In this document: piece after piece, positions 24,723 to 35,100 of the stretch
How the letters are laid out: every line of letters begins with the position of its first letter
Position numbering within the stretch: position 1 is the first letter of the stretch
The notes under the pieces: generated by a model
Seen by the model: the letters and a program-made list of their open reading frames with translations, nothing else
Databases searched by the model: none
What the model was told of the DNA's origin: nothing
Translations under genes and position numbers: made by a program
Source of the DNA: Edaphochlamys debaryana
Lineage: Eukaryota; Chlorophyta; Chlorophyceae; Chlamydomonadales
Assembly (NCBI GenBank): GCA_016858145.1
Contig: JAEHOE010000061.1
Span: 620,001-684,000 of the forward strand
DNA length: 64,000 nt
Direction: 5' to 3'

Positions 24723-26279
24723 ATCTTGCTCTTTACATATGCTCGGAGGGCTTGCCCAGGAGTGTGATTGACCGCACGCAGGTACGCACGCTCCAAGAGG
24801 CTCCTAGCGCGTTGACGTCAACACTGTCTGGGTAAGCCTAGGTAAGAAATGCGCGGACGTGCCTAATGTATGCAATGGGCGGAGCAATGCGCGTCCTGAT
24901 GTCGCCCGTGTTGTCCTGCCTGCGCCCAGTTACGCCAGAAACCGGCCATGGCCGACGGTCGAAGCGGTCGTACGCCGAACTCGCACCTACCTACCCGCCC
25001 GTGGCGCGCCATTTGTTATGTTATCTTTGGAGAAAATGAATTAGACTGCCAGCATGCCTGTCGGCCAAGCGAGATGTGGGCTCGCTCCCTGGGACATGCG
25101 GGGACATGCGAGTGTCAGCTCCCCCTCGCTCTGTTGTGCGCACAACACCCTCCTTCTCCGCTACGGCCCGCCCCAGGGCAAGAGCACCTCCTCCGTCCCC
25201 ACGGAGCCCGCAAACAGCAGCAGCGTGTTAGCTTCGTGGAGCTTGGAGAAGGCGCGCAGGCGCATGGACGTCGCGTCGTGCAACAAGAGGTTTAGTGCAC
25301 TGGTTGATGCCTAGGCAGGAATCCTACCGTTACACGTCGGCTCGCGAGTTGGGCGGCATCGCGCCATGGCTGCACGATTTCCTCATGGACGGGGGTGCCA
25401 GAAGTCGCCCTCCAGCACCAGGTCTTGGAGGTCACAGGACGTGCTGCCGTCGTCGGTTTGGGGCAGTTCGCGTGCGACTGAAGAACGAGAGCACGTGGCA
25501 GTGGGCGAGGGCGATCGAGCATGGGGCGCGGTTGATTGGCCGTCCGCGAGGATCAGCAAGAGGACATCTGGCGGGCAGGTCGGCAGCACCGAGCACGGCG
25601 ACTCAGGTTGTGTATGTGCTGCAGAAGATGAGTTCATGTCGCAACTATAAGGCGTCGGTACCGCGTTTGGGTGGGACGGAATTAACGGGCTGTTGGACGG
25701 GAGCCGGAGAGCATGGTGAGGCGGCGGACTCGTCGGGCAGTCTGGAGGAGCGATTCCCGGTGCAGCGCAAGCGGCACCGAGGCTCCTACATGGGGTAATA
25801 TATAGCGACGACAGCAACCATGGTTTAAGCGCAGCACGGCTTCCAAGCCGAGGCGCAAGCGAGAGGTCTCGAGGTGGCATGTGCGGCATCGCGGGAAGCC
25901 GCGGGACTGCTTATCGGCAAGCGAGGCGGGAGTCTGCGGAAGGGACATGTCGTCAGACTGAAGGGAGGGAAAGCGGGACAAGGCAGGGTAACTGACAGCT
26001 ACCCCGGGGGGCCGCTGGGGGTGGGAGCGGGTTACACCGTGTGGCTCGTGCCCGTTCCCGACTGAAGCGCACTGTCTCCGAACAGGACTGCGAATATTTT
26101 TATATGTCTGTCCCACTCCTTTAAAGCGCAAACTCGCTAACTCCACGCCCGCCCGCATTCGCGCGCCCTCATTTGCTGCTCGTGCGACGTGTTTCCTTAG
26201 CTTCAGCTTTGATCAGACTAACGCCTTCAAAGTAGCAAGACACTGATCGGCACCTGCCAAGGCGCGCGGCTGAGGCAGC
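24723..26279. other. Intergenic region with BTB-like gene remnant
   Basis: Divergent space between secreted copy A and the SAE1 5' fragment. It contains a degenerate minus-strand copy (about 25160-25640) of the BTB-like fragment at 55830-56323, with deletions that break its frame and the 56 bp insertion at 25279. No other gene is supported. Confidence 0.55.
25279..25334. mobile_element. 56 bp TG...CA insertion (copy 2)
   Basis: Same element as 17750-17805, here with a perfect 5 bp duplication CGTCG (25274-25278 and 25335-25339). The empty site is present in the right duplicated copy near 56010. Size and TG...CA ends suggest a tiny solo terminal repeat of a TRIM/SMART-like element. Confidence 0.75.
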
Positions 26280-26280
26280 A

Positions 26281-26757
26281 TGGCGCCAGCGCTGGACACG
26301 CTTAGGGCCTGTTCACATGGTATTGCGAACCAGGGCTGGTTCGGGTCGGGTTCGGGTCGGGTTTGCCCAACCGTGCTCACACGCAACAAGGGCACGGTGG
26401 CACGAACCAGGCCTAACCAGGGTGAACCGGGCACGCGAGCCGGCCGCCTTGCCTCATATGACTTGATATCTAGTGTAATACTGTATAGAAAGCCCTAATC
26501 AAGCTCCCTCCCTGGAAGCGACTTCCGCTGACAGAAGGCCATGACAACTCATCCCTGAGACCTATGCTAGTGTAGCCAATATCAAAGCCTGGTGCGATCC
26601 TCCCCGCTTATACGACGTTTTCGCGCGGTCGCGACGCACATGTCGGCGTCTCACGGCCCTGCCGCGGTATTGGACACTGCTGAAGTACTTGCTCGCAGCG
26701 AACCAGACCCGACATGTGAACACACCCTTACGGAGGCGCAGGCGGCCGTGTATGACC
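26281..26757 (+). pseudogene. Truncated SAE1 exon 1, broken by a MITE
   Basis: The start and first codons (MAPALDTL) are identical to SAE1 at 56963. The exon is split by a 423 bp insertion, resumes as EAQAAVYDR, and then passes directly into NCAPH2 sequence out of frame. This is the left-hand fossil of SAE1 made by the tandem duplication. It cannot encode an E1 subunit. Confidence 0.85.
26305..26727. mobile_element. Tourist/Harbinger-like MITE (423 bp)
   Basis: Target duplication TTA (26302-26304 and 26728-26730). Inverted termini GGGCCTGTTCACATG and CATGTGAACACACCC. TTA duplication with GGGCCTGTTC-type ends is the PIF/Harbinger pattern. The empty site is seen in intact SAE1 at about 56987. 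It holds no transposase. Confidence 0.85.
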
Positions 26758-28376
26758 GAGGGGCAGCTGGAGGCAGCGCATCGACCCCGTGCTGCAGGTG
26801 GGGGGGGGGGGCTGCGTCGTTGGGAGGGAGGGGGCAAGGAGGGGGAGCGGTCTTGCTTGGGAGGGAAAGCGAAAGGCACAAGCGGTGGGGCGGCGGTTCA
26901 AGGCGCCAGCGCATTGGTTCAGGGGAGTTGGAAACCGGGATGGAGCAGGGAGGACAGGGTCGTCGGGGCGGTGGTGGAGGTGGGCGAGAGGTGGTGGAGG
27001 GCACACGTTGCAGAGGGCAGCCTTGGGTGCCGGCACCGGGACAGGTGGGGTCAGGGCAGGGCAGCCTGGGACCCCTCCACACCTGACCCCTTCCGCTACC
27101 CTGTCCGACCCCTGGCTCCCCCGGCCCCCCAGGTGGCTGCCGAGGAGCCCCTCCCCGCGCTGCCCCCCCTGGACCCCTCTGCGGACGCCCGCGCCGCCGA
27201 GGGCGCCGTGGTCTTCTCCCGCGTGGCCGCCGGCCTGGCGCCCTTCGAGATCTCCCGCCTCTTCTCCGCCATGCTGTAGCTCATCAACAACAGGTGGGGA
27301 GGGAGGGAGGAAGGGGGTGAAGAAGGGAGGGATTTGGGGGAGGTTTTCGGTCTGCTGGGACAGGGTGGGCGGATCAGGCGCGGAGAGAGCACGCCGACTG
27401 GGCCCTGGGCCTTGGCCCCTTCCCATGGCAAGCCTGTGTTTGCTGCAGCCCAGGACCGCGCGCACATAGTACCCGTCGAACCTCCTGCCTCCGCCGAAAC
27501 GTACGAATGCCTGGCATCCTGTCTGGCTCCTACCCTCCACTATCCTTGAACGCAACCCTCCGTCCTTCTTTTCAGTCTCAACAGCCTGCCCCTTCCTTGA
27601 CTACCCCATGCTGAACCCGCAACCTCCTCCTCTACAACGCCCCTTCCGTGACTTTACTGCACTCCTTACAACCGCCTTTACCCCCTCGCCTTCCCCTCCC
27701 TCTCCTTCCTCTACAAACCCCGCCCTCCCCCCAAAGGAACGTGAACAACCTACCGGCCTTCCTTGGCTGCCCCAGACTTAACGCGCAATCTCCTCCCTCT
27801 ACAACCCCCTCTCCCTCCCCTTCCCTGCCCTCCCCAAAAAAACGTGGAGATCCTCAAGGCTGACTCCCGGGCGGCCCCCGCGGGCGACGTCCCCCCCGTG
27901 GGCGGGGAGGCTTAGGACGCGGCAGAGAAGAAGTGTAGGGGGGCGGAGGGGGCAGCAGCGCGGGGTGCACCACAAGACAAACGGGAACCGCCTTCCTGTG
28001 CGGGGGATGAGAAGTAGGGGGGGCGGCGGGGGCGGCAGGATGCGTGCGTGTAAAGGGAGGGGCCAGGGAGGATGCGGGTGAGGGGACCATCGAGGGTGCA
28101 GCGCTGGTACCGGTGTCTACCACAAGCCCATGGGCCAGCGCCTGGCGCTAAGAGGAGAATGTGGGTGGCGCCAGCGGGGTCTGCACCCGCCGAAGCGATG
28201 ACCAGTACCTCGGCAGAGTCAGTGCGAGAGTGTCTGGACTCTCGAGTCTAGGCTAGCACAGTCCATACCGGTAGCCATGCTCACTTGGGTGAAGGCAAGT
28301 GAGGCTCCAAAGTCAGGGCCAGGGAAATGTTCGTCTTCCTCGCAATGCTCTCCACCGTGCTCACTTCCCAGGCGCC
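26758..28376 (+). pseudogene. NCAPH2 3'-half pseudogene
   Basis: A copy of NCAPH2 from exon 8 onward. Exon 8 end (about 26760-26800), exon 10 (27133-27292) and the start of exon 11 (27841-27900) are recognisable. The exon 9 equivalent is not found. In exon 10 the codon CAG of AMLQLINN is TAG (27277-27279), a nonsense change. The exon 11 copy loses its acceptor AAAGG (now AAAAAA) and degenerates after about 20 codons. The copy stops near 28376 in the intron before exon 12, where transposon sequence begins. Its last codons reappear at 47823. Confidence 0.85.
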
Positions 28377-28383
28377 TATCCCA

Positions 28384-28612
28384 GGCGCCTCCAGCCGCAG
28401 GGCCCCACTTGTTGTCCGTGCGGCCATGGATGGAGATGGACCATGACCGCGAGCACACGCCCAAGAGTTTTTGGCGACAGATTGGATCCATCGCCGGGAT
28501 TTTTAAGCAATGGATCCAGATCCGACGGCTGGTGGGCGGGCATGATCCTGCAAGGAGGCGGGCGGGCGGGGGTGGGAGGGGGGGTCGGGGGCGTCAGTGT
28601 GACCCGTCGACG
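28384..28612 (-). pseudogene. 5' fragment of a second DDE transposase copy
   Basis: Near-identical to 46690-46930, so it encodes the same transposase N-terminus (MPAHQPSDLDPLLKNPGDG, ATG at 28543) but is cut off on its 3' side by the NCAPH2 pseudogene at 28376. It also has a short internal deletion and ends at TGTGACCCGTC, which also occurs at 47024. It is a truncated relative of the transposon to its right, in the same orientation. Confidence 0.7.
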
Positions 28613-29409
28613 GGTGGAGTGCTCCACAACGCGCGCAAGCCGCGCTCCGCCCCTGCGCGTCAATGAATAGAGGGGTCAGACTTGGCAACATCCCGCGCGA
28701 CAGCTGGCCCCGAAGCACCTTGCTCGCAAAATGCAGTCCATCCCGGGCGCGTTCGGGCTGCCTACTGACGTCGCTTACCGTGACCGCTCTGTGCGACCCC
28801 TTGACTCCAACCGCAGGCGCTGGGTCGGCTCCGCCTTGCCTAGTCGCTACTTTGCCGGCGCGGTTGCCCGCTGCATGTCGCTGGGTCCATCGTGAGCGCG
28901 AACCGCGCGGTTCTCGCTCTGCAGGACTTGTCTGCTACCAGGTATGTGGGTATAAGCTATGCCATTCGTAAGCTTTACAAAAGGCCGGCCGTAGGGCTCA
29001 AGGGTTTATGTCGGTGGGCGCCGACGGCACGGGCCCGAAGCCCAACACCCATCTTTCAGCCATCACATGTCCGCCACCGACCACCCCGCAGCAGCCGGGT
29101 TGCACACCATCAAGCCATCAATACTTGATAAGTCGTCCCCGCTATAAACCCCCGCAAACCCCGAGGGTGTGCACCATGTCCATTAACCGTGAACATGCTC
29201 AGATTCTGCCAATCCACTCTCTGCGCGTGACGCACAGAGCAGCACGTGCAATGATTGCGACCAGCTAGATTATGCGCTTAGTTAATATCTATACATCCCT
29301 TCTCGTTGCCGCCCTAAAACCCCTTGTGTTGTCCCTCCTTGCCCCCCTTCCTGTCCCCCCACGCCCTCTCCCTCAGGCCGGCCCGGGTCCCTCCGCCCCG
29401 CGCCCCGCA
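28613..29409. other. Transposon flank or untranslated region
   Basis: About 800 bp between the truncated transposase copy and the 3' end of the main transposase. A 55-codon ORF (28731-28895, plus: MQSIPGAFGLPTDVAYRDR...) has unbiased, protein-like composition and could be an exon, but nothing supports a function. The outer boundary of the transposon could not be placed. Confidence 0.4.
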
Positions 29410-31702
29410 TCAGCGATACGCCTTCTCTGGGTAGTTCCCATCCGCTGCCAGGATGGCGGGGAGGGTGGTGGCGAAGAGCCGCTTGACGGTCTTCATGCCC
29501 CACTCGGGGGTCAGAGTGTCCGTGAAGATCTCCTGCAGCTTGTCGATGTAGACGGTGAGTGGGTCGGGCGACGCCATACCCGTGTTCTCCGCCTCCTCCG
29601 CGAGCTCCCGGCCACGCTCGTTGACGGACTGCTGCAGCTTGTAGCAGATGAGGGCGTGGCTAGGGGGAAAGGGGCGGGAGGGGGCGGGCAGGGGGAAGGG
29701 AGGGGGGGTTACAGGTTGGGGGAGGGGGAAAGCCGGGGAGGGCAGGGGCACTTCGCTCGCGCCCCACAGCACGCAAACCCAGTGCGCGGTCCCCAACTCG
29801 GCTGTCATAGGCACCTTTCACGCCCTGCACACCTGGTCTCGATCACGTTGTGCATGTCTCCGCTGTAGGGGGGGAGGTTGGTCACGTTATTGGCGGTGAT
29901 GGGTGCCCGGCCGCAGTGCCACTCGCCCACGGCGTTCTTGTTGACGCTGGCGTTGTCGAGCGACCATATGGGCCTGCACGTCACCTTATTGCCCTTCCGG
30001 CTCGCCTCCTTGCACAGCTGCTCGTTCTTGTCGTACACCTCACCAAGGAACGTTGCAATCTCCTCCCCCGTAGGTCCCTTAGCGGGCCGCTCCTTGTCTC
30101 CCTCCTTCACCTGCGGCGGCGCACGGCAGGAGCATGGGCGGTCACGGCGTAAAGCACTTGCCAGATCGGATAGTGGCCATGTTTGAGGCCGCTCGTGCTC
30201 TCAATGAGGATGCACGGCTGCATGGGTCTCACGGGCAGCTGCGGCTTTACTGGAAGCCCGAGGAGTGCAGCTGCTTTCTCCACGTGACTCCGCACTGGGT
30301 GTCGGATAACTGCAAGCATGCTGCTTGCCTCGCGGCAGCAGCGGCTGGGAAGGTCAATGTCCCACGCCAAACCCAACGGACGCATCAACGTTCTGACGCC
30401 CTTTCCCGGCCTCCCTCACACCTCCCCGTCCGCCCGCCCAAGGCCAAGGGGCGAGGCCGCGGCCGCCCCGCCAAGCTGTCTCCGCCGGACATCCCCCCCT
30501 GCCTCAGCTGCCCCTATCACGGCGGAGTGAGCTCTAAGGCGTGCAGCAAGCTGGAGAGAAAGGCGTATGAGCTCCTGTGGGAGGTGCTGCCCAGCGCTGG
30601 TGCTGCTGGGGACGGCTGCGTCGTGATCTGGCGGGCGTGGTTGAACCCCAAGCCCTACCCTCGCCCGGACCCTGAGGGCTTTGTGGGCCCATTCGACATG
30701 TGCGTCCGGGGCTATAACCTAGAGGAGGGGCGGGCATGGGAGCTGGCCATAGAGGTTCACGGAGCTCAGCACGCTCGGGATACCTTTTACGAGGAGGGCC
30801 CAGGAGGGCAGATTGCAAGGGATGAGGCTAGGAACGAGGGGGCCCGCAAGGCGAGGGCACACGTGTTGCGGCTGGACGTTGATGACGGGTGGGCGTGGGG
30901 GTTTGCGCTTAAGTTTGCTCTGAAGGCCGCTCGCTCAACTGCTGGGCCTGGCTTCTACACCAGTCGCTGTGCTATTGCCCTGCTCGCTACCGGTGACCTT
31001 TGCTAACCTGGAACACTTGTTCGGGGGTGTAGCCGTCTCCGCGGGTGCCACTGACTGGCTTCAGGAGGATGCCGCCAAAGCGTGCACTGACGGCTGAGTA
31101 GTAGACGATCTTGTCGCCGTTCTTCTTGCGTGCGGCGGCACCCCAGTCCCGCTTGACGATGGACGAGGGGTTGAAGCCACCAGCCGTCCAGCCCGTGTAA
31201 CCCTTGGGCTTAACGTGTGTGGTCTTGCCGTCAATCCAGATGATGTCCAGTGCCCAGGCCTTGAGCCAGGCGTCGCTCTCGTACAGCGGCCTGGTCGTGG
31301 GGTTCTCGGGGTCGGGGTCGGGAGGGAGGGGCACCTCGTGCACCGGGTCCACCATGACGCCAGGGCCCAGCTTGCACACGCCGTCGTTCAGCCACTTCTT
31401 AGCCACCTCGACTCGCTCGTCCATCTCAGCCTGGCTCAGGACCCGCCTGAACTCAATCTTCAGCACCTGGGGGGGGCACCAAGCCCAGGGGGCAGATGGG
31501 AGAGAGGGGTGGAGGGGTGCGGGGGGTGAGAGCAAGAAGGGGCATGCGGTGGGGTGGAGAGACAGGGGAGAGACACGCTGCCCCTCCCTGCCAGCTGCCC
31601 TCATCACTGACGAAGCTCCAAGTCCTTCCCGCCCAACCCGACACCTTCCCCCGCCGCCCACCTTCCGCAAGGACGGGTCCAGCTCCAGCATGCGCCTCCA
31701 GA
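29410..31702 (-). pseudogene. DDE transposase, 3' half (Tc1/mariner-like signature)
   Basis: Exon pieces with consistent phase: 31702-31662, 31466-31008, 30110-29833 and 29659-29410. The order of the catalytic signatures is DIIWIDGKTTHVK (first Asp), RPIWSLDNASVNK (second Asp) and LPPYSGDMHNVIE (third acidic). The last resembles the LPPYSPDLNPIE motif of Tc1/mariner transposases. The 5' half lies at 46402-46875, separated by the 14.7 kb retroelement. Joined across one CAGA copy, the codons read LKTLWRRMLELDPSLRK, so the insertion hit coding sequence. The intron 31007-30111 contains an opposite-strand nuclease ORF. Confidence 0.8.
30134..31006 (+). CDS. AT-hook plus PD-(D/E)XK-like nuclease, nested antisense in a transposase intron
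   Basis: An intronless 290-residue ORF with a good ATG. Residues about 95-105 hold an AT-hook-like RGRGRPAK, followed by a Cys/His cluster (CLSCPYHGG...ACSK). The C-terminal half has GPFDMCVRGY, then ELAIEVHGAQHA, then a basic helix and HVLRLDVDD. This order resembles DUF559/Vsr-type endonucleases (D...xIExDGxQH...GxxVLR). It sits wholly inside the transposase intron 30111-31007, and its TAA (31004-31006) overlaps that intron's donor on the other strand. Accessory nucleases are known in other DNA transposon groups (YqaJ-type in ISL2EU/IS4EU). The nuclease assignment is from motif reading only. Confidence 0.6.
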   Translation: MGGHGVKHLPDRIVAMFEAARALNEDARLHGSHGQLRLYWKPEECSCFLHVTPHWVSDNCKHAACLAAAAAGKVNVPRQTQRTHQRSDALSRPPSHLPVRPPKAKGRGRGRPAKLSPPDIPPCLSCPYHGGVSSKACSKLERKAYELLWEVLPSAGAAGDGCVVIWRAWLNPKPYPRPDPEGFVGPFDMCVRGYNLEEGRAWELAIEVHGAQHARDTFYEEGPGGQIARDEARNEGARKARAHVLRLDVDDGWAWGFALKFALKAARSTAGPGFYTSRCAIALLATGDLC

Positions 31703-32104
31703 TGACAGAGCACAGTATCGTCGCTGCCACACTATCGTAGGAGTTCGGTGGTTGCTGGGAGTTGTGGAGGTTGACAAGGGAGAACGACCTGTGTGTGCGC
31801 CATGCACTTGTATGGTACAGCATGCATGCTGTACGGCAGCCTCATTCCGCCCGCGGTGAGGATAGGCTAGCGCTCAGCTCCCGTCTAGTTAAGACGGGAG
31901 CACCGCTTTATGCACCGCTTCATGCGCACTGAGACCTGTAACGTCAGAGTTGTTGCATGCCTTGCCTTCTCTACTGCCAGTCGAAGCAGTCTCTGTGCTA
32001 CCCTGTCGACAATCTACTCGGAGCGCGTCTCCGCACGGCGTCCGTCAGTCGCCGTTCTCCAGCCGCGAGTCCTGGGCTACGCCCTTGGCCTTAGCTCGCA
32101 ATTT
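31703..32104 (+). repeat. Terminal repeat A1 (402 bp)
   Basis: Identical to A2 (45950-46351) except A/C at 31887 versus 46134. Contains a perfect 9 bp stem, CTCCCGTCT and AGACGGGAG (31878-31900), which may act in RNA folding, start-site or 3'-end function. Unlike a normal 5' LTR it lacks the 50 bp B segment at its inner end. Confidence 0.9.
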
Positions 32105-35100
32105 TGCTCCCGTCTTGCGCTCGCGCTACGCGCAGTGGACTGCTCATCATTTGGTCACACCCGGGCTCCGCCCAAGGTGCGACCTGGCTCCTAGGACTGC
32201 GTCCGAAAGAGCCGGAGCCCAGGCTACGTCTGGCAGCTCCGAAGGGGTTGTCACTGTCGCTTCGCCCGTCGGCAAGCAGCCACCCCCGGCAGCAGATAGA
32301 GCTTCTCGCTACCGCGATCGCGTCGAGCGTCAAGAAGAGGACCTGCCTATTCATCGGTTCGCTGAGCTTCACAACGCCCGCAACGCAGGTGTTCCTCCGA
32401 AGTCACCACCGACAAGTCCTGGCCGCGGTCGCGCCCCAGCCCAGGCATCTTTGCTCCACGGTAATCCACTGTTCGAGCAGCAACCCACTGGCAACGCCGG
32501 TGCGGGTGCGAGTACGTCTGGAGGCTCCGACGTCACTCATCACGCTCGCGCTCCGTCTGCAGGCACTGCAACAGCGCTCGCTGGCAACAACAACGTAGTT
32601 GCGGCTATCGCCCAAGCTGGAGGTGGGGCTGCGGGTGGTCAGGCTGGCCCGTCGCACGTCTTCGCAAACCCTCTGCACGCGCCCCAGCTAGGGGCCGCGG
32701 GGGCACTTCCCGCCGTCGCGGGAGGACCTGGGCTGCGCCCAGGCTCAAACCCTAGCTCATCTAGCCCCTCGTCTGACGAAGACGAGCCTCCGCCTCTCGG
32801 CCAGCCGCTGCTACCGCTAGCCCCGGCACCTCAAGCCGTGCAGGCTGGGCAGGCGGCGCCTGACCCAGACTCGGAAGACGAGATGTCAAACAAGCATGTC
32901 CCTGTCTTCGATAGCATCAACAAGTCTCTCCCTGCCTTCCTCGCAGCGACCCACTCGTGGCGCCTGGGTTGGGAGATGACGTCACGTGGCGACAACACGT
33001 GCAAGCTCTGCCGGCTCTGGCTAGCTGGCATCGCCGGCGGCCAGGGGCCTGACGGCTCGGTGCGGCTTTTCATGGTCACGCAGCACTGGGTCAACACCAA
33101 GGGCCTGCCGCGCCTGCTGAGGCACCGGGTGGAGTTCGATGCGGCCATCGCCGCCATGAACCCGCAGCCCGTACCGCTGCCGGACTACGTGGGCCAGGCG
33201 CTGCCGCCCGGGCTTCTCGACGCCATGGACTACGTCATCGCCCTGCTCCGCGAGGACTATGGCCGGGACGACCCCGCCGCCAAGGCGGACTACGAGAAGT
33301 TCGAGATCTGGACCACGGAGGACCCCACCGCCGCCGGCTCCCGCTACCTGGCCATTGTCAGCGTCCTGAGCCTGGTCACCTACCCGCGGCGCACCCGCAC
33401 CGAGCGCTGGCTTCTCGCCGTCGTCAAGTCCCACTGGGTTAAGGCGGCGGTGATGAACGAGCACATCAAGCTCGGCTACCGGGGCAAGGCCGACGACGAC
33501 CCCACCGCCTGGGACGTGGAGTGGTGCATATCGGAGTGCCAGAACGTCTACGTCTGCTTCCGCTCGGACCAGGCCGAGGCGGACCGGCTGGCGCCCAAGA
33601 AGGTCAGGGCCCTGGCGACCGCTGCCGGGCCCGTGGGCGAGTCCACGGCCGCCAGCCACTCGGACTTCGCCCGGCTCTCGGCACAGCTCGACAGCATGGC
33701 GCTCGCCATCCACGGGCCCAACAACGGCAACCGCCCGTTTGGCAACCAGCAGCAGCTGCAGTCGCCGGCGGGCAAGATGCGCCAGCGCTGGCCCAAGGAG
33801 GCGCCCGGCCCGGTCACTGGCTCCAAGGGCCCCTGCACCTACCACGCCTGCGTCAACGGCCCCCGCGCCAAGTCCCACTCGCTGGATTCCTGCTCCGAGA
33901 ACGCCAAGGCGGGCAACCCGACGGCCCTGCAAGGGTACCCGGCCTCGGTCGACATGGGCCAGGCCTGGGAGAAACTGCTCCGGCAGAACCCGCAGTTCGC
34001 CGCACCGCAGCAGCAGCAGCAGCAGGGTGGCAACCAGCAGGGCGGCAAGCCGCAGGGCGGCAGCAAGCAGGAGTACGTCAAGGCCAAGGACAACAACCGC
34101 GGCAAGGGCAGGGTCAACGCCTACGCGGCCAAGACCGACTCCCCGGCGTCCCAGGCCCCGGCGGCAGCGCCGCCGGTTGCCTTCCACGCGCCGTATGGTT
34201 ACGCGCCCTACCCGTACGCGCAGCCACCGCCCATGTACGGCTACCCGCCCAGCGCCTATGGCGGCCACGGCCCGCAGCAGCTGCCTGCGCCCTCGGCCGG
34301 CCAGCACGCTGCGGCCTTCGCCTCCGCTGCCTCCTACCGTGGCACGCCGCCGCCCTCGCACGTGAGCGCCCAGTCCCACGGTTGGCTCATGGGCCACGGC
34401 GCGCCGCCGTACGCCTACCCGCCGCCGCCCAGCTACGCCCCCAGCACGTCCTCGGCGCTCGCCACGGACACGCTCTCGGTGGCGCAGCAGCCGTTCGGCA
34501 CGTTCATCACGCGTGTTGACAGCACTGCAGGCACCACGGTCCTCGCCACCAGCAGCTCTGCCTCTGTCTCCAAGCTGGGGGGGGGTATGAGCAGCCTGGG
34601 CACCAGCGTGCAGACAGCGGCACCGGCGCGGACCGGGCTCCAGTGGCCCATCCCGGCTGTGGCGCTCAACACCGCGCGTGAGCCCATGCCCGCCGGCTTC
34701 CGCCAGAGCCAGGCGGCGTCGCTGCCCAGCTCTATCCGCGTCCCGCTCGTAGAGTACTGCTCGATCCAGATCTACCTGGATGGCAGCTGCAGCGTGCGGG
34801 TCAGCGGGGCGACCGGTACGACGATCCTGACGGCGATCGGCGACTTGATGAACGTGGTCAAGGCCCAGATCAGGCCTTCGCCCACGGACACCGCCCCCAA
34901 CGCCACCTTCGCCTGCTCGTCCACGGCCGCAAGCGCCGGCTCCACCACGCCGCCCGGCTCCGCTGTGCCGACGGGCGACACGGAGGCCATCAACCGGCAC
35001 CTGCAGAGCAAGGACTGCGCCTCGCTGCACTACGTTGACAACGGCGACCCCAAGCAGGGCGTGGCCTTCCACACGGCCGACGGTGGTCTGGTCTACCCCT

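Larger units (their letters stand above)
14454..26757. repeat. Left unit of a tandem segmental duplication
   Basis: This span runs from inside NCAPH2 exon 8 through the secreted-protein copy A to a truncated SAE1 exon 1. Its order and sequence are repeated in 26758-57012. Matching anchors include the NCAPH2 exon 10 region, the NCAPH2 3' flank, all exons of the secreted-protein gene, its signal-peptide exon, the BTB-like fragment and the SAE1 start codon. The right unit is longer mainly because of transposons at 28.4-47.0 kb. The join near 26757 places GTGTATGACCG (SAE1) directly before GGCAGCTGGAGG (NCAPH2). Confidence 0.85.

Noticed and set aside
26281..26800. A functional SAE1/NCAPH2 fusion protein
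   Set aside because: The junction is out of frame for NCAPH2 and the SAE1 part is split by a MITE.
33021..35072. Minus-strand ORF of 683 codons inside the retroelement
   Set aside because: Antisense shadow of the GC-rich ORF1; Arg/Val/Gly-biased composition with no motifs.
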